Source of the DNA: Sphingomonas sp. ATCC 31555
GTDB lineage: Bacteria > Pseudomonadota > Alphaproteobacteria > Sphingomonadales > Sphingomonadaceae
Assembly: GCF_000282895.1 (NCBI RefSeq)
Contig: NZ_ALBQ01000011.1
Location: 124,001-188,000 of the forward strand
Reading direction: 5' to 3'
Length of the DNA: 64,000 bases
The notes under the pieces were generated by a model, which was not told where the DNA came from, made no database searches, and saw only the letters and a program-made list of their open reading frames with translations. Position numbers and translations under genes: made by a program. Shown here in pieces: positions 16,017-24,929 of this stretch. Position 1 is the first letter of the stretch. Every line of letters begins with the position of its first letter.

Positions 16017-16517
16017 ATGTCGCAACCGTTTCGGGAGGATCGCCGGTATTGGTTCGCCGTGGCGGCCGGTGCGGCGCTGCTCGTTTCCGGATGTGCGTCC
16101 GAGCCTGCCCCGCCGCCCCCGCCGACCCTGATCTATGCCGACCTGCCGGTCCGTGGCAGCCTTGCCGACGCCAGGCGCGCGGGGTTCGACAACTGCATCC
16201 GAATGGACGGCGGGCATCTTCGCTGCCGCCGGTCGGGCGTGATGCTGCTGGGCCAGGGGCCGTATGAAGCTGCGCTCGACCTGGCGGGCGGCGATGGCAG
16301 CGGTGGCTTCCGGCAGATCACCTTCTGGCACGATCGCGACCAATCGGCGGTGCTGAAGGTGGGCGATGCGCTGAAGCAGCAGGGCTGGGCATATAGCTAT
16401 ACCGGCGACGGCAGCCGCGGCGATCAGATGGTGCTGACCCGCAAGGGCGCGCCGGTGCGGTTTTCGATCGATCTGAGTTACTGGGGCAAGCGGCGGGTGC
16501 GCATCCTGCCGGCGTGA
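16017..16517 (+). CDS. small predicted lipoprotein of unknown function
   Basis: A 166-residue protein. A hydrophobic N-terminal segment (WFAVAAGAALLVSGC) ends in a lipobox with Cys26, followed by a proline-rich linker (PAPPPPPT) and a compact domain containing two more cysteines. A GAGGGGAG ribosome site precedes the ATG. I do not recognise the domain. It lies 23 bp after the TetR-type gene on the same strand and could be co-transcribed with it, although nothing ties it to efflux. Confidence 0.7.
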   Translation: MSQPFREDRRYWFAVAAGAALLVSGCASEPAPPPPPTLIYADLPVRGSLADARRAGFDNCIRMDGGHLRCRRSGVMLLGQGPYEAALDLAGGDGSGGFRQITFWHDRDQSAVLKVGDALKQQGWAYSYTGDGSRGDQMVLTRKGAPVRFSIDLSYWGKRRVRILPA

Positions 16518-16559
16518 GCCGTTGCGGCTGCGACGGCAGGATCCAATAAGGGGAAGCCG

Positions 16560-17033
16560 ATGACGTTTCGTTGTTTTCTATCGTCGTTCATCCTCGCCTG
16601 GGCGGTCGCCGTGTTTGTCCCCAGCATGTTCATTGCCTATGCGGGGCTTTCACCGGCGGCGGCGGCGATCGGCACCGGGTTCGATCGTCTGCCCGCCACG
16701 ACCTGGAAAGTCGCCGATGATGTGGGACCGGCTGTCAAGCTGATGATCGGCGGCCTGCTGCTCGGCGGCCTGTTGCTGCTGGCGCGCACCAGGATTCCGG
16801 GCGCTGGGCGCTTTGCCGCCGCGATACTCATCGGGCTGCTCGCGGTCCTCGTCACGATGGCAGTCGTGCCGCTGGCCTTCTCGCGGGGTTTCGCCGCCGG
16901 GCTGACAGGGGCGCGGTTCGAAACCGTCACCACGATCTTATACCTGTTCGGCGGTGCGCTGGCTGGCGGCGTCTATGAAGGTGCTTTGGCGCAATGCCGA
17001 CGGCGCGATGCAGGGCAGAAGAGCCTTCGCTGA
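16560..17033 (+). CDS. hypothetical four-helix membrane protein, 3' end probably rearranged
   Basis: A 157-residue protein with an N-terminal membrane segment and three more hydrophobic helices (around residues 60-75, 83-103 and 115-130). AAGGGG precedes the ATG at good spacing. No family is recognised. Its last 15 or so residues (CRRRDAGQKSLR) are basic, unlike the rest, and are read out of frame from DNA that in another frame starts the GAF remnant. The natural end of this gene may therefore have been replaced by a deletion junction near 16975-17010. Confidence 0.55.
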   Translation: MTFRCFLSSFILAWAVAVFVPSMFIAYAGLSPAAAAIGTGFDRLPATTWKVADDVGPAVKLMIGGLLLGGLLLLARTRIPGAGRFAAAILIGLLAVLVTMAVVPLAFSRGFAAGLTGARFETVTTILYLFGGALAGGVYEGALAQCRRRDAGQKSLR

Positions 17034-17352
17034 AGGCCTGGCGCCGCTGGTCACGAGCGACGGCTTTGCGCTTGGCACGCTGTGCCTGCTCGATCAGAAG
17101 CCGCGAACCGTGGACGCAACCGATCTCGACCTGTTGGCCTCTCTGGCGAGCAATGCCACGTCCGTCATCGATCGGGAGCCGAATGCGCTGGCGCATGCCC
17201 AATATGCCATTGCGGAGCTTTCCGATCGGATCCGCTTCGCCATTGCCGAAGAGGATGACGCCACGGTGGCGGTGCTGGACGAGGAACTGCGCCGTTTCGA
17301 AGCCAAGCTCAAGCCGCACTGGCGATCGGGTGGGCCCATCGGCTGCGCATGA
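16975..17352 (+). pseudogene. remnant of a GAF-domain sensor gene
   Basis: The frame encodes 'LVTSDGFALGTLCLLDQKPRT' and 'LDLLASLASNA', matching the C-terminal half of a GAF domain, where the usual pattern is a small-molecule pocket closed by G-x-L-C-x-x-D. A helical tail of about 55 residues follows, ending at the TGA at 17350. The N-terminal half of the domain (about 90 residues) is not found upstream in any frame; that DNA encodes the membrane protein. It could be translated from ATG 16975 or 17008 as a fragment, but is more likely the 3' remnant of a deleted sensor gene. Confidence 0.5.
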
Positions 17353-17408
17353 GGGGCGTCTCGATACCGTCGTACAGGCGCTAGCCGGACAAGCGCGATG
17401 CAGCAGGC

Positions 17409-17807
17409 TTAGTTGCCCCGCCGCGTCCACCCGCCCGCCCATAGCGCCCACCAACAGAGCAACGGCTGCGCGAACAGGCGCGGGGCGTGATAGGCCCAGC
17501 CCAGTCCGGTGTCGGTCGACAGATCCTGCACGGCATGCTGGAGGTTCGCCGGGAACACGCAGACCGCGTAAAGCCCGAGCATCGCCCCGGCAGCCTTGCG
17601 GAAGTTCACCGTGAGCAGGGCGAGAGCGCCGGCAATCTCGCACAGCCCGGTGAGCGGGATGACGGTAGCGGGATAGGGCACCCAGGCGGGGGTGATGTGC
17701 AGAAACGGCCGAGGCACCCACAGGTGCAGCACCCCCGCCAGCAGGTAAAGGCCCGCCAGCAGCAGACGCGCACCACGGCGTAAGCGCGATTCTGCTGGCG
17801 GGCCCAT
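17409..17807 (-). CDS. DoxX-family small membrane protein
   Basis: A 132-residue protein with four predicted membrane helices in the DoxX pattern: LLLAGLYLLAGVLHL with the conserved HL, then LTGLCEIAGALALL, then a third helix with Asn and Gln (FPANLQHAV). Family members are linked to thiol or quinone redox and to sulfur oxidation, but most have no proven role. ATG 17807 lies four bases after the fumarase stop, so it is in an operon with fumarase. The frame extends upstream into the fumarase gene and that part is discarded. Confidence 0.75.
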   Translation of the reverse strand: MGPPAESRLRRGARLLLAGLYLLAGVLHLWVPRPFLHITPAWVPYPATVIPLTGLCEIAGALALLTVNFRKAAGAMLGLYAVCVFPANLQHAVQDLSTDTGLGWAYHAPRLFAQPLLCWWALWAGGWTRRGN

Positions 17808-17811
17808 AGGA

Positions 17812-19335
17812 TCAGGCCGTCTGGAGCAGCCGCTCCTTGGCGATCTTCTCGCGCCACACCAGCGGACCGGTGTGGTGGACACTCTCGCCGGTCGCATCCA
17901 CCGCGACGGTGACCGGCATGTCCTTTACGTCGAACTCGTAGATCGCTTCCATGCCGAGATCCTCGAAGCCGACGACGCGCGCGCCCTTGATCGCACGGGC
18001 GACGAGATAGGCCGCACCGCCGACCGCCATCAGATAGGCGGCCTTGTGGTTGCGGATCGCCTCGATCGCCACCGGACCGCGCTCGGCCTTGCCGACCATC
18101 GCGATCAGCCCGGTCTGGGCGAGCATCATCTCGGTGAACTTGTCCATCCGCGTCGCGGTGGTGGGGCCGGCGGGACCGACCACCTCGTCGCGCACCGGAT
18201 CGACCGGGCCGACATAATAGATCACCCGGCCCTTGAAATCGACCGGCAGCTCCTCGCCGCGCGACAGCATGTCCTGGATGCGCTTGTGCGCGGCGTCGCG
18301 CCCGGTGAGCATCTTGCCGTTGAGCAGCAGGCGGTCGCCCGGCTTCCAGCTCGCCACCACTTCGGGGGTCAGCGTGTCGAGATCGACGCGGATCGATTCC
18401 TTCGACGGCGTCCATTCCACCTTCGGCCATTCGTCGAGGCTCGGCGGATCGAGATAGACCGGGCCGCTGCCGTCGAGGCTGAAATGCGCGTGCCGGGTGG
18501 CAGCGCAGTTCGGGATCATCGCGATCGGCTTGGAGGCCGCGTGGGTCGGATAGTCGAGGATCTTCACGTCGAGGATCGTCGCCAGCCCGCCCAGGCCCTG
18601 CGCACCGATGCCGAGCGCGTTGACCTTGTCGAAAATCTCGATGCGGAGCCGCTCGATATCGTTCTGGGGCCCGCGCTGCTTGAGCTGCGCCATGTCGATG
18701 TCGCCCATCAGCGACTTCTTGGCGAGCGTCACGGCCTTCTCGGCGGTGCCGCCGATGCCGATGCCGAGCATGCCCGGCGGGCACCAGCCGGCACCCATTT
18801 TCGGGACCATCTCGAGCACCCAGTCGACGATCGAATCGCTCGGGTTGAGCATCGCGAACTTCGACTTGTTCTCTGAACCGCCGCCCTTGGCCGCCAGCTC
18901 GACATGGACATGGTCGCCGGGGACCATCTCGACGTTGAGCACGCAAGGGGTATTGTCCTTGGTGTTGACGCGGGAAAAGGCCGGATCGCGCAGGATCGAG
19001 GCGCGCAGACGGTTCTCGGGGTGGAGATAGGCGCGGCGCACGCCTTCATCGACGACGTCCTGCAGCGAGCGTTCGCTATCCAGCACGCACTTCTGGCCCC
19101 ACTGGATGAAGACCGTGACGATCCCGGTATCCTGGCAGATCGGACGATGCCCTTCCGCGCACATGCGGCTATTGGTCAGGATCTGGGCGATGGCGTCCTT
19201 GGCGGCGGGGGACTGTTCGGCCTCATAGGCGTCGCCCAGCGCGCGGATGTAATCCATCGGGTGATAATAGGAGATGTACTGGAGCGCGTCGGCGACGCTC
19301 TCGATCAGATCGGCTTCCTGGATGAGGACGGTCAT
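17812..19335 (-). CDS. class I (iron-sulfur) fumarate hydratase
   Basis: A 507-residue class I fumarase that converts fumarate to L-malate in the TCA cycle. Alpha and beta domains are fused in one chain. Cys67 in ICQDTG, the Cys in AGWCPPG and the Cys in NCAATRH are the expected ligands of the oxygen-sensitive [4Fe-4S] cluster. The C-terminal half has the swivelling beta-domain motifs (GDRLLLNGKMLTGRDAAH, YVGPVDPV, GPTTATRMD). ATG 19335 begins MTVLIQEADLI, typical of the family; the longer open frame to 20142 is antisense to the neighbouring gene. A DoxX-type gene follows after four bases. Confidence 0.93.
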   Translation of the reverse strand: MTVLIQEADLIESVADALQYISYYHPMDYIRALGDAYEAEQSPAAKDAIAQILTNSRMCAEGHRPICQDTGIVTVFIQWGQKCVLDSERSLQDVVDEGVRRAYLHPENRLRASILRDPAFSRVNTKDNTPCVLNVEMVPGDHVHVELAAKGGGSENKSKFAMLNPSDSIVDWVLEMVPKMGAGWCPPGMLGIGIGGTAEKAVTLAKKSLMGDIDMAQLKQRGPQNDIERLRIEIFDKVNALGIGAQGLGGLATILDVKILDYPTHAASKPIAMIPNCAATRHAHFSLDGSGPVYLDPPSLDEWPKVEWTPSKESIRVDLDTLTPEVVASWKPGDRLLLNGKMLTGRDAAHKRIQDMLSRGEELPVDFKGRVIYYVGPVDPVRDEVVGPAGPTTATRMDKFTEMMLAQTGLIAMVGKAERGPVAIEAIRNHKAAYLMAVGGAAYLVARAIKGARVVGFEDLGMEAIYEFDVKDMPVTVAVDATGESVHHTGPLVWREKIAKERLLQTA

Positions 19336-19463
19336 GGATCCTGCCTGCAGAAAATGGGCGCCCGGGCACGGGCTCGTGGTTCCTCTATAGGCCATTCTTA
19401 CGCCGTGCCAGCGGGGGCGAGTGATTGCGCGATACGCGTTGCGCATCGGCAACGATGCGGCCG

Positions 19464-20273
19464 CTATTCCTCGTTGCCCAGCCGGTCGACCTGCACGTCG
19501 ACCGCCAGTTCCTCCTCGCCCTGGCCGATCCGTCGGCCGGCGATGGCGGCAGCGCCGTCTGCGTCGAGACCCACCGCGACGCGGACATGTCCATCGCCCG
19601 GCGAAGCGCCGGTGACGGGATCGAACCCGACCCAGCCGAGCCCCGCGACCCACGCTTCGCACCAGCCGTGCGGCGCGCACTGCGCCAGGTCGTCCAGCCG
19701 ATAGCCGGAGACGTAGCGGGCCGGGGTGTCGAACGTCCGCGCGGCGGCAAGGAACATCTGCGCCATGTCGCGCGATCCCTGCGCCTTGCCGGCAAAAGCC
19801 TCGGCGGCAGTCAGCCCGGTATCCGGCACGTCGGGCACGCAGCGGAAGCGAGCATGCAGCGCCTGATTGAGGCGGTGCAGCCGTTCGATCGGGTCGTTCG
19901 TGCTGCCCGTCACGTCCTGAGCGAAAGCAGCGAGGCGCTCGCTCGGCGCCGTGCGCTGGGTGGTGCGCAGGTACAGGGCCGGCGGCAGCGGCTCCGCAGT
20001 ACCGCGCACGATGCCGGCATTGTCGCTGGTCAGCACTTCGCCCGTCACCGCGATCTCGATCGCCTCGATCGGCCCTTCGGCGTAGAGCATGGTCACGGCA
20101 TTGCCATAGCCATCCACCGCATCGCGCAGCCGCGCGTCGCAATCCACGCCGACCATCCAGCTCACCACCGTCTGGTGCTGGGTGTCGCAGGGGGTGAGTC
20201 GCAGCATCTGGACGATCCGCGCCTGGGGCTGGGTGAAGCGATAGACGGAGCGGTGTTCGACGGCGATGCGCAT
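19464..20273 (-). CDS. transglutaminase-like protein with Ser in place of the catalytic Cys
   Basis: A 269-residue protein of the bacterial transglutaminase-like family (N-terminal beta domain plus papain-fold core). The core is recognisable from PARYVSGY (184-191), His202 in APHGW and Asp218 in GWVGFDP. The position that is normally Cys, in G-V-C-x-D, reads G-S-R-D here, making it Ser167, and the His that usually follows in F-A-H is Gln. So the triad is Ser-His-Asp, or the domain is inactive. The start codon overlaps the stop of the alpha-E gene (TGATG). It forms a trio with the alpha-E and ATP-grasp genes, a widespread set predicted to make or handle a peptide tag, with no confirmed biochemistry known to me. 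Confidence 0.85.
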   Translation of the reverse strand: MRIAVEHRSVYRFTQPQARIVQMLRLTPCDTQHQTVVSWMVGVDCDARLRDAVDGYGNAVTMLYAEGPIEAIEIAVTGEVLTSDNAGIVRGTAEPLPPALYLRTTQRTAPSERLAAFAQDVTGSTNDPIERLHRLNQALHARFRCVPDVPDTGLTAAEAFAGKAQGSRDMAQMFLAAARTFDTPARYVSGYRLDDLAQCAPHGWCEAWVAGLGWVGFDPVTGASPGDGHVRVAVGLDADGAAAIAGRRIGQGEEELAVDVQVDRLGNEE

Positions 20274-21214
20274 CAGAGGAACCGGAACTGGCGAGCGATC
20301 GCGCCGTCTAGCAGCGCGTTCTCGGTGATGAAGGTTTCCAGATATTCGTGCAGGCCGCCGACGATGATGTCCGGCGTTCGCGCCTTCTGGACGCGGGCGA
20401 GGCGGGCGCGGGCCATGCGATCGGCCTCGCCCTGCAGGCCGGTGCGCTTGGCCAGCGCGCTGAGCAGTGCCACCGTTTCCTCAACGCAGGCGGCCAGGCT
20501 GCGCGGCAGCTCCGCGCGGCTGACCAGCAGATCGATGACATTATCGGGCCGCAGCCCTTCGGAATAGAGCCAGCGATAGGCGGTGACGGCGGAGACCGTC
20601 TGGAGGATCGTCGTCCACTGGTCGCGATCCACCGCGCCGCCGACGCTCTCGCCTGCCGGCAGCAACAGATGGTATTTGACGTCGACAAGCCGGGCGGTGT
20701 TGTCGGCCCGCTCGATCGCGGCGCCGAGCTGGATCAGCAGCGTCGCTTCGTTGCGCATCATCCGGTGCGTCGCGCCTTCGAACCCGCGCGTCTCCCCCTT
20801 GATCTGCTCGACCAGGCTTAACGTCTCGGTTGCGCCGCCGGTGGAGGCGCGGTTGGCGAACAGCCACCAGGCGCGGTTGATCGCAGTCCATGCATCGCGG
20901 GTGAGCGCCGTACGAACGGCGCGGGCGTTGTTGCGCGCCATTTCCAGGCAACGGATGATCGAGCCGGGATTGGTGGTGTCGAGCGTGAGGAAGCGCGCGA
21001 CATGCGCCTGCGTGGCGGGATGGCCGGTCGCGGCGAAGATCTCGTCGGTATAGCTGACGGCGAGGGCGCTAAGCCACGCGGCCTCGCCGGCAGGGCGGGC
21101 CGAGAGCGCGTCGAGGCGGATCGTTGCTTCCACCAGCCGCGCGATGAAGTCGGCGCGCTCGACATAGCGGCCGAGCCAGTAAAGCGCGGCGGCCGTGCGG
21201 GAGAGCATCATCAT
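20273..21214 (-). CDS. alpha-E domain protein
   Basis: A 313-residue all-helical protein with the alpha-E signature at its start (LSRTAAALYWLGRYVERAD). Alpha-E proteins are encoded almost always next to circularly permuted ATP-grasp proteins and transglutaminase-like proteins, as here; the ATP-grasp-coupled peptide-modification idea comes from comparative genomics, not assays. Three ATG codons in a row open the gene; GGGAG lies 8 bases before the first. The stop overlaps the transglutaminase-like start by one base. Confidence 0.9.
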   Translation of the reverse strand: MMMLSRTAAALYWLGRYVERADFIARLVEATIRLDALSARPAGEAAWLSALAVSYTDEIFAATGHPATQAHVARFLTLDTTNPGSIIRCLEMARNNARAVRTALTRDAWTAINRAWWLFANRASTGGATETLSLVEQIKGETRGFEGATHRMMRNEATLLIQLGAAIERADNTARLVDVKYHLLLPAGESVGGAVDRDQWTTILQTVSAVTAYRWLYSEGLRPDNVIDLLVSRAELPRSLAACVEETVALLSALAKRTGLQGEADRMARARLARVQKARTPDIIVGGLHEYLETFITENALLDGAIARQFRFL

Positions 21215-21272
21215 AGACGGTGCTCCCGGACCAGATCCTCCCCGTGCCGGGAAGGATCGAAGAAGGTGTCCC

Positions 21273-22709
21273 TCATGCCGCGTCTCCCAGCAGCACGAAG
21301 CTGTCCTTGGTGCCGCCGCCCTGGCTGGAGTTTACCACCAGCGATCCCTCGCGCAGCGCCACGCGGGTGAGGCCGCCCGGCACCACGCGCACCTTGTCGC
21401 TGCCGGTCAGCACGAAGGGACGGAAATCGACATGGCGCGGCGCAAGACCCTTCTCGGTCAGCGTCGGCACGGTCGAGAGCGCCAGCGTCGGCTGCGCGAT
21501 GTAACGGTGCGGCTCGGCGATCAGCGCAGCGCGGAAGGTCTCGATCTGCTCCTTGGTCGCGGTGGGGCCGACCAGCATGCCATAGCCACCCGATCCGTCG
21601 ACCAGCTTCACCACCAACTCGGGCAGGTGATCGAGCACATATTTCAGTGCCTGCGGTTCGCGGCAGCGCCAGGTCTCGACATTGGGCAGCTTGGCCTCGC
21701 CGCCCGAATAGAAGCGGACGATCTCCGGCATGTAGCTGTAGATCGCCTTGTCGTCGGCGATGCCATTGCCCGGTGCGTTGAGCAGCGCGACATTGCCCGC
21801 GCGATAGGCGGCGATCAGCCCCGGCACGCCAAGCAGCGAGTCCGGCCGGAAGACCAAAGGATCGAGGAAATCGTCGTCGATGCGGCGGTAGATCACGTCC
21901 ACCCGCACGCGGCCGGCGATCGTCTCCATGTAGACGATGTCGTCGTCCACCACCAGGTCGGCGGCTTCGACCAGTTCGACCCCCATCGAATCTGCAAGGA
22001 AGCTGTGTTCGTAATAGGCCGAGTTGAAATGGCCCGGCGTCAGCACGACGCATACCGGCCGCGTCCGCCCGGAAGGCGCCACCGAGCGCATCGTTTCCAG
22101 CAGCATGTCCGGATAGCTGTCGACCGGCGCCACGCGGAAGTCGCGGAACAGCTCCGGACACAGCCGGATCATCGCCTCGCGATTTTCCAGCATGTAGGAA
22201 ACGCCGGAAGGCGTGCGGGCATTGTCTTCCAGCACATAGAATTCGTCCGGCCCGGTGCGCACCAGATCGATTCCGCAGATATGCGCCCAAACGCCGTGCG
22301 GCGGGCGGATGCCGGCGACTTCGGGGCGGAACTGATCGTTGCGCAGGATCAGCTCGGGCGGAATAATGCCTTCGTCGAGGATGCGCCGCGCGCCGTAAAT
22401 GTCCTCAAGAAAGGCGTTGATCGCCTCGACCCGCTGGACCAGCCCTTCGCTCAGCTTTTCCCATTCGTGCTGCAGGAAGATGCGGGGCACGATATCGAAG
22501 GGGATGATGCGTTCGGCAGCATCGCTGTCGCCATAAACGGCGAAGGTGATGCCCAGCTGGCGGAAGGCGGCTTCGGCGGATTGCTGCCGCCGTTGCAGTT
22601 CGTCCGCAGGTGTATCGGCGATCCAGCGCGAAAGAGCGGAGAACTCCGCGCGCGGTTGTTCCGGCCCGCCATGCCCCCAAATCTCGTCGAACGCCCCCGT
22701 TGATCCCAT
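21273..22709 (-). CDS. circularly permuted ATP-grasp protein
   Basis: A 478-residue protein of the circularly permuted ATP-grasp type 2 family. Visible signatures are 'RPHGVWAHICGIDLVRTG' near residue 150, 'VLEDNARTPSGVSYMLENR', 'VKLVDGSGGYGML' and 'VVPGGLTRVAL' near the end. ATP-grasp enzymes join a carboxylate to an amine or thiol through an acyl phosphate; here the substrate is unknown. GGGAG precedes ATG 22709 by 5 bases. It is followed after 58 bp by the alpha-E gene and then by the transglutaminase-like gene. Confidence 0.9.
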   Translation of the reverse strand: MGSTGAFDEIWGHGGPEQPRAEFSALSRWIADTPADELQRRQQSAEAAFRQLGITFAVYGDSDAAERIIPFDIVPRIFLQHEWEKLSEGLVQRVEAINAFLEDIYGARRILDEGIIPPELILRNDQFRPEVAGIRPPHGVWAHICGIDLVRTGPDEFYVLEDNARTPSGVSYMLENREAMIRLCPELFRDFRVAPVDSYPDMLLETMRSVAPSGRTRPVCVVLTPGHFNSAYYEHSFLADSMGVELVEAADLVVDDDIVYMETIAGRVRVDVIYRRIDDDFLDPLVFRPDSLLGVPGLIAAYRAGNVALLNAPGNGIADDKAIYSYMPEIVRFYSGGEAKLPNVETWRCREPQALKYVLDHLPELVVKLVDGSGGYGMLVGPTATKEQIETFRAALIAEPHRYIAQPTLALSTVPTLTEKGLAPRHVDFRPFVLTGSDKVRVVPGGLTRVALREGSLVVNSSQGGGTKDSFVLLGDAA

Positions 22710-22821
22710 CAGAGCTCCCAAACGTTCGTGTCGTCGTTCGGATGCATGCTGCAATGCTTCGTTGCGGCGCACAAGCGGGGAAATGGAGGGAGCAGAGATC
22801 CTCTTTCGAAAACGCGGAGGA

Positions 22822-24849
22822 TTACTGCCCCTTTGCCAACCCGGTCAGCAGATCCTGTGTCAGCACCTGCGGCAGCACCTCGGGCGTAGCCTTGCGCGGC
22901 TTGTACCAGAGGTAGAGTGGCACGCCGGCGCGATTGTGCGCTTCGATGAAGCGGCCGAGCGTGGCGTCGCCGTTGGTCCAGTCTCCCACCAGTACCGCGA
23001 CCTTGCCATCGGCAAGCGCGCGCTCGACCGCGGCGGTTTCGATCACACCCTTTTCGTTGACCTTGCAGGTGAGGCACCAGTCGGCAGTGAAGTAGGCAAA
23101 GACTGGCTTGCCCTGTGCGCGCAGCTCGGTGAGGCGGGCCTCGCTGAACGGCTCGGCGCCGGCTATCGCAGCGGGTTGCCCGCCGGCGGCGGCGGGGCGG
23201 ACCAGCGCGATGCCGCCGACCGCGACCAGCACCAGCGGCAGCGCGGGCAGCCAGGCGCGGCTGCGTCCCCGGGCCTGTCGCGCGCCCGCCCACCACAGGC
23301 CGAGTGTCGCCAGCAGCGTGGCGGCGAGGCCGATCGTCATGCCGTCCACCCCTGCCTGCTTGCCCAGCACCCAGGCGAGCGCAACCGCGGTGAGGAACAT
23401 CGGAACCGAGAGGATGTGCCGCATCGTCGCCATCCACGGGCCCGGCCTGGGCAGCGCGCGGCGGAAAGCAGGGACGAAGCCCAGAGCCAAGAAGGGCAGG
23501 GCGATGCCGAGGCCCAGCCCGCCGAAGATCGCCAGCCCCGCGAACCAGGGCAGCACCAGCGCCGCGCCCAGTGCCGATGCCATGAACGGCCCGGTGCACG
23601 GCGTGGCGATGAAGGCCGCCAATGCACCAGTGGCGAAGGCTCCGCCATGGCCCTTGCTTGCGGCCCGGTTGACGACGGCGGGCGTCATGATTTCGAACAA
23701 CCCGGCAAGGTTGAAGGCGATCCCGGTGACGAGCAGCAGCAGCACCAGGATAACGCGGGGATCCTGCAACTGGAACGCCCAGCCCACCGTCGCCCCGGCC
23801 GCGCGGAGGCCGAGCAGCAGGCCGCCGAGCGCGAGGCACACCAGCACCACGCCTGCCGTGTAGGCGAGCGCCTCGGTGCGCGGGCTGCCGCCGTCCTTGT
23901 TCGCCTTGGCGAGGCTCAGTGCCTTGAGGCTGAGGATGGGGAAGACGCAGGGCATGACGTTCAGGATCAGCCCGCCCAGCACCGCCGCGAAGAAGGCGCC
24001 GATCGCGGCCAGCCACGGCGTCGCGGCGCTGGCGGGCTTGGCGGGCGGTACCGCGCCGGGCGTGGCGGTAACGGTCAGCCCCTGGCCGTCGATCGCCAGC
24101 ACGCCCTCCAGCTTGGCCGGTGCGGTGCGTGCTTTGGTCTCAATCACCAGCCGGTCGCCGTCGCGCGTCACGCTTTGCGGTGCGGCATAGTCGATCGCGT
24201 TCGCGGTCAGCGGGTAGAAGTAGACGTCCTTGGCCGCGGCGTCGGCAGGGTAGGGCACCGCCAGCCGGAGAGCGCCGCCCTCTGCCCGGAAGGCCGCGGG
24301 CGTGCTCAGCGGCCGGGGCAGCTTCGCCCGCCAGCCGTCGAATTTCGCGCGGGTCGCGGCGTCGATCGCGCCGTCCCCGATGACGAGGCTGGTTTCCAGC
24401 TCGGCCTTTTCCGGCACGCACAGCGTATCGGTGCAGACGAGATAGTCGAGTTTCAGCTTTACCGGCAGCACGCCCTTCGCGTCCGCCGGGATGTGCAGGG
24501 TGGTCAGCCGGACGAAGGTGCCTTCATAGACATAGTTCATCAGGCCCGCGATGAGCAGCCGCTGCGGCACGGGATAGCGGAACGCTTCCGCACGCGCGCC
24601 GGCAGGCAGCGTCCACTGCGCCTCGGCAGGCAGGCCGGCGTCGCCCGGATTCTGCCAATAGGCGTGCCAGCCCGGATCGGGAGTGGAGATCAGCGCCAGC
24701 GTGATCGTGCTGCCGGGTTTCGGGCGCGGCGCTTCTGTCACCAGCGTGCTGCGAACATGCGGGCCCTTGGCAAAGCCCTGCGCCGCTGCCGGCACCGCGT
24801 GGCCAAGGAGTAGCAGGAGCGACATCAAAGCGAAACGAAGCTGGGCCAT
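22822..24849 (-). CDS. DsbD-like thiol:disulfide interchange protein
   Basis: A 675-residue inner-membrane reductase. A signal peptide (LLLLLGHAVPAAAQG) leads into a periplasmic DsbD-alpha-like domain with a Cys pair (CTDTLC). A CcdA-type membrane domain of about eight helices follows (NVMPCVFPILSLKAL and the Cys-containing FIATPCTGPFMASALG), then a C-terminal thioredoxin domain with WCLTC (Cys592 and Cys595). It would move electrons from cytoplasmic thioredoxin to periplasmic partners. ATG 24849 gives a complete signal peptide. The gene diverges from the alkaline phosphatase across 80 bp. Specific partners are not visible; no cytochrome c maturation genes are near. Confidence 0.9.
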   Translation of the reverse strand: MAQLRFALMSLLLLLGHAVPAAAQGFAKGPHVRSTLVTEAPRPKPGSTITLALISTPDPGWHAYWQNPGDAGLPAEAQWTLPAGARAEAFRYPVPQRLLIAGLMNYVYEGTFVRLTTLHIPADAKGVLPVKLKLDYLVCTDTLCVPEKAELETSLVIGDGAIDAATRAKFDGWRAKLPRPLSTPAAFRAEGGALRLAVPYPADAAAKDVYFYPLTANAIDYAAPQSVTRDGDRLVIETKARTAPAKLEGVLAIDGQGLTVTATPGAVPPAKPASAATPWLAAIGAFFAAVLGGLILNVMPCVFPILSLKALSLAKANKDGGSPRTEALAYTAGVVLVCLALGGLLLGLRAAGATVGWAFQLQDPRVILVLLLLVTGIAFNLAGLFEIMTPAVVNRAASKGHGGAFATGALAAFIATPCTGPFMASALGAALVLPWFAGLAIFGGLGLGIALPFLALGFVPAFRRALPRPGPWMATMRHILSVPMFLTAVALAWVLGKQAGVDGMTIGLAATLLATLGLWWAGARQARGRSRAWLPALPLVLVAVGGIALVRPAAAGGQPAAIAGAEPFSEARLTELRAQGKPVFAYFTADWCLTCKVNEKGVIETAAVERALADGKVAVLVGDWTNGDATLGRFIEAHNRAGVPLYLWYKPRKATPEVLPQVLTQDLLTGLAKGQ

Positions 24850-24929
24850 GTCGCCGTCCTTGCCCAGTTCGCCGCGTTCGACAATAGCTGGGTACATCCA
24901 ACCTCCCACCGTGCCCGGAGCCGGCCTTG

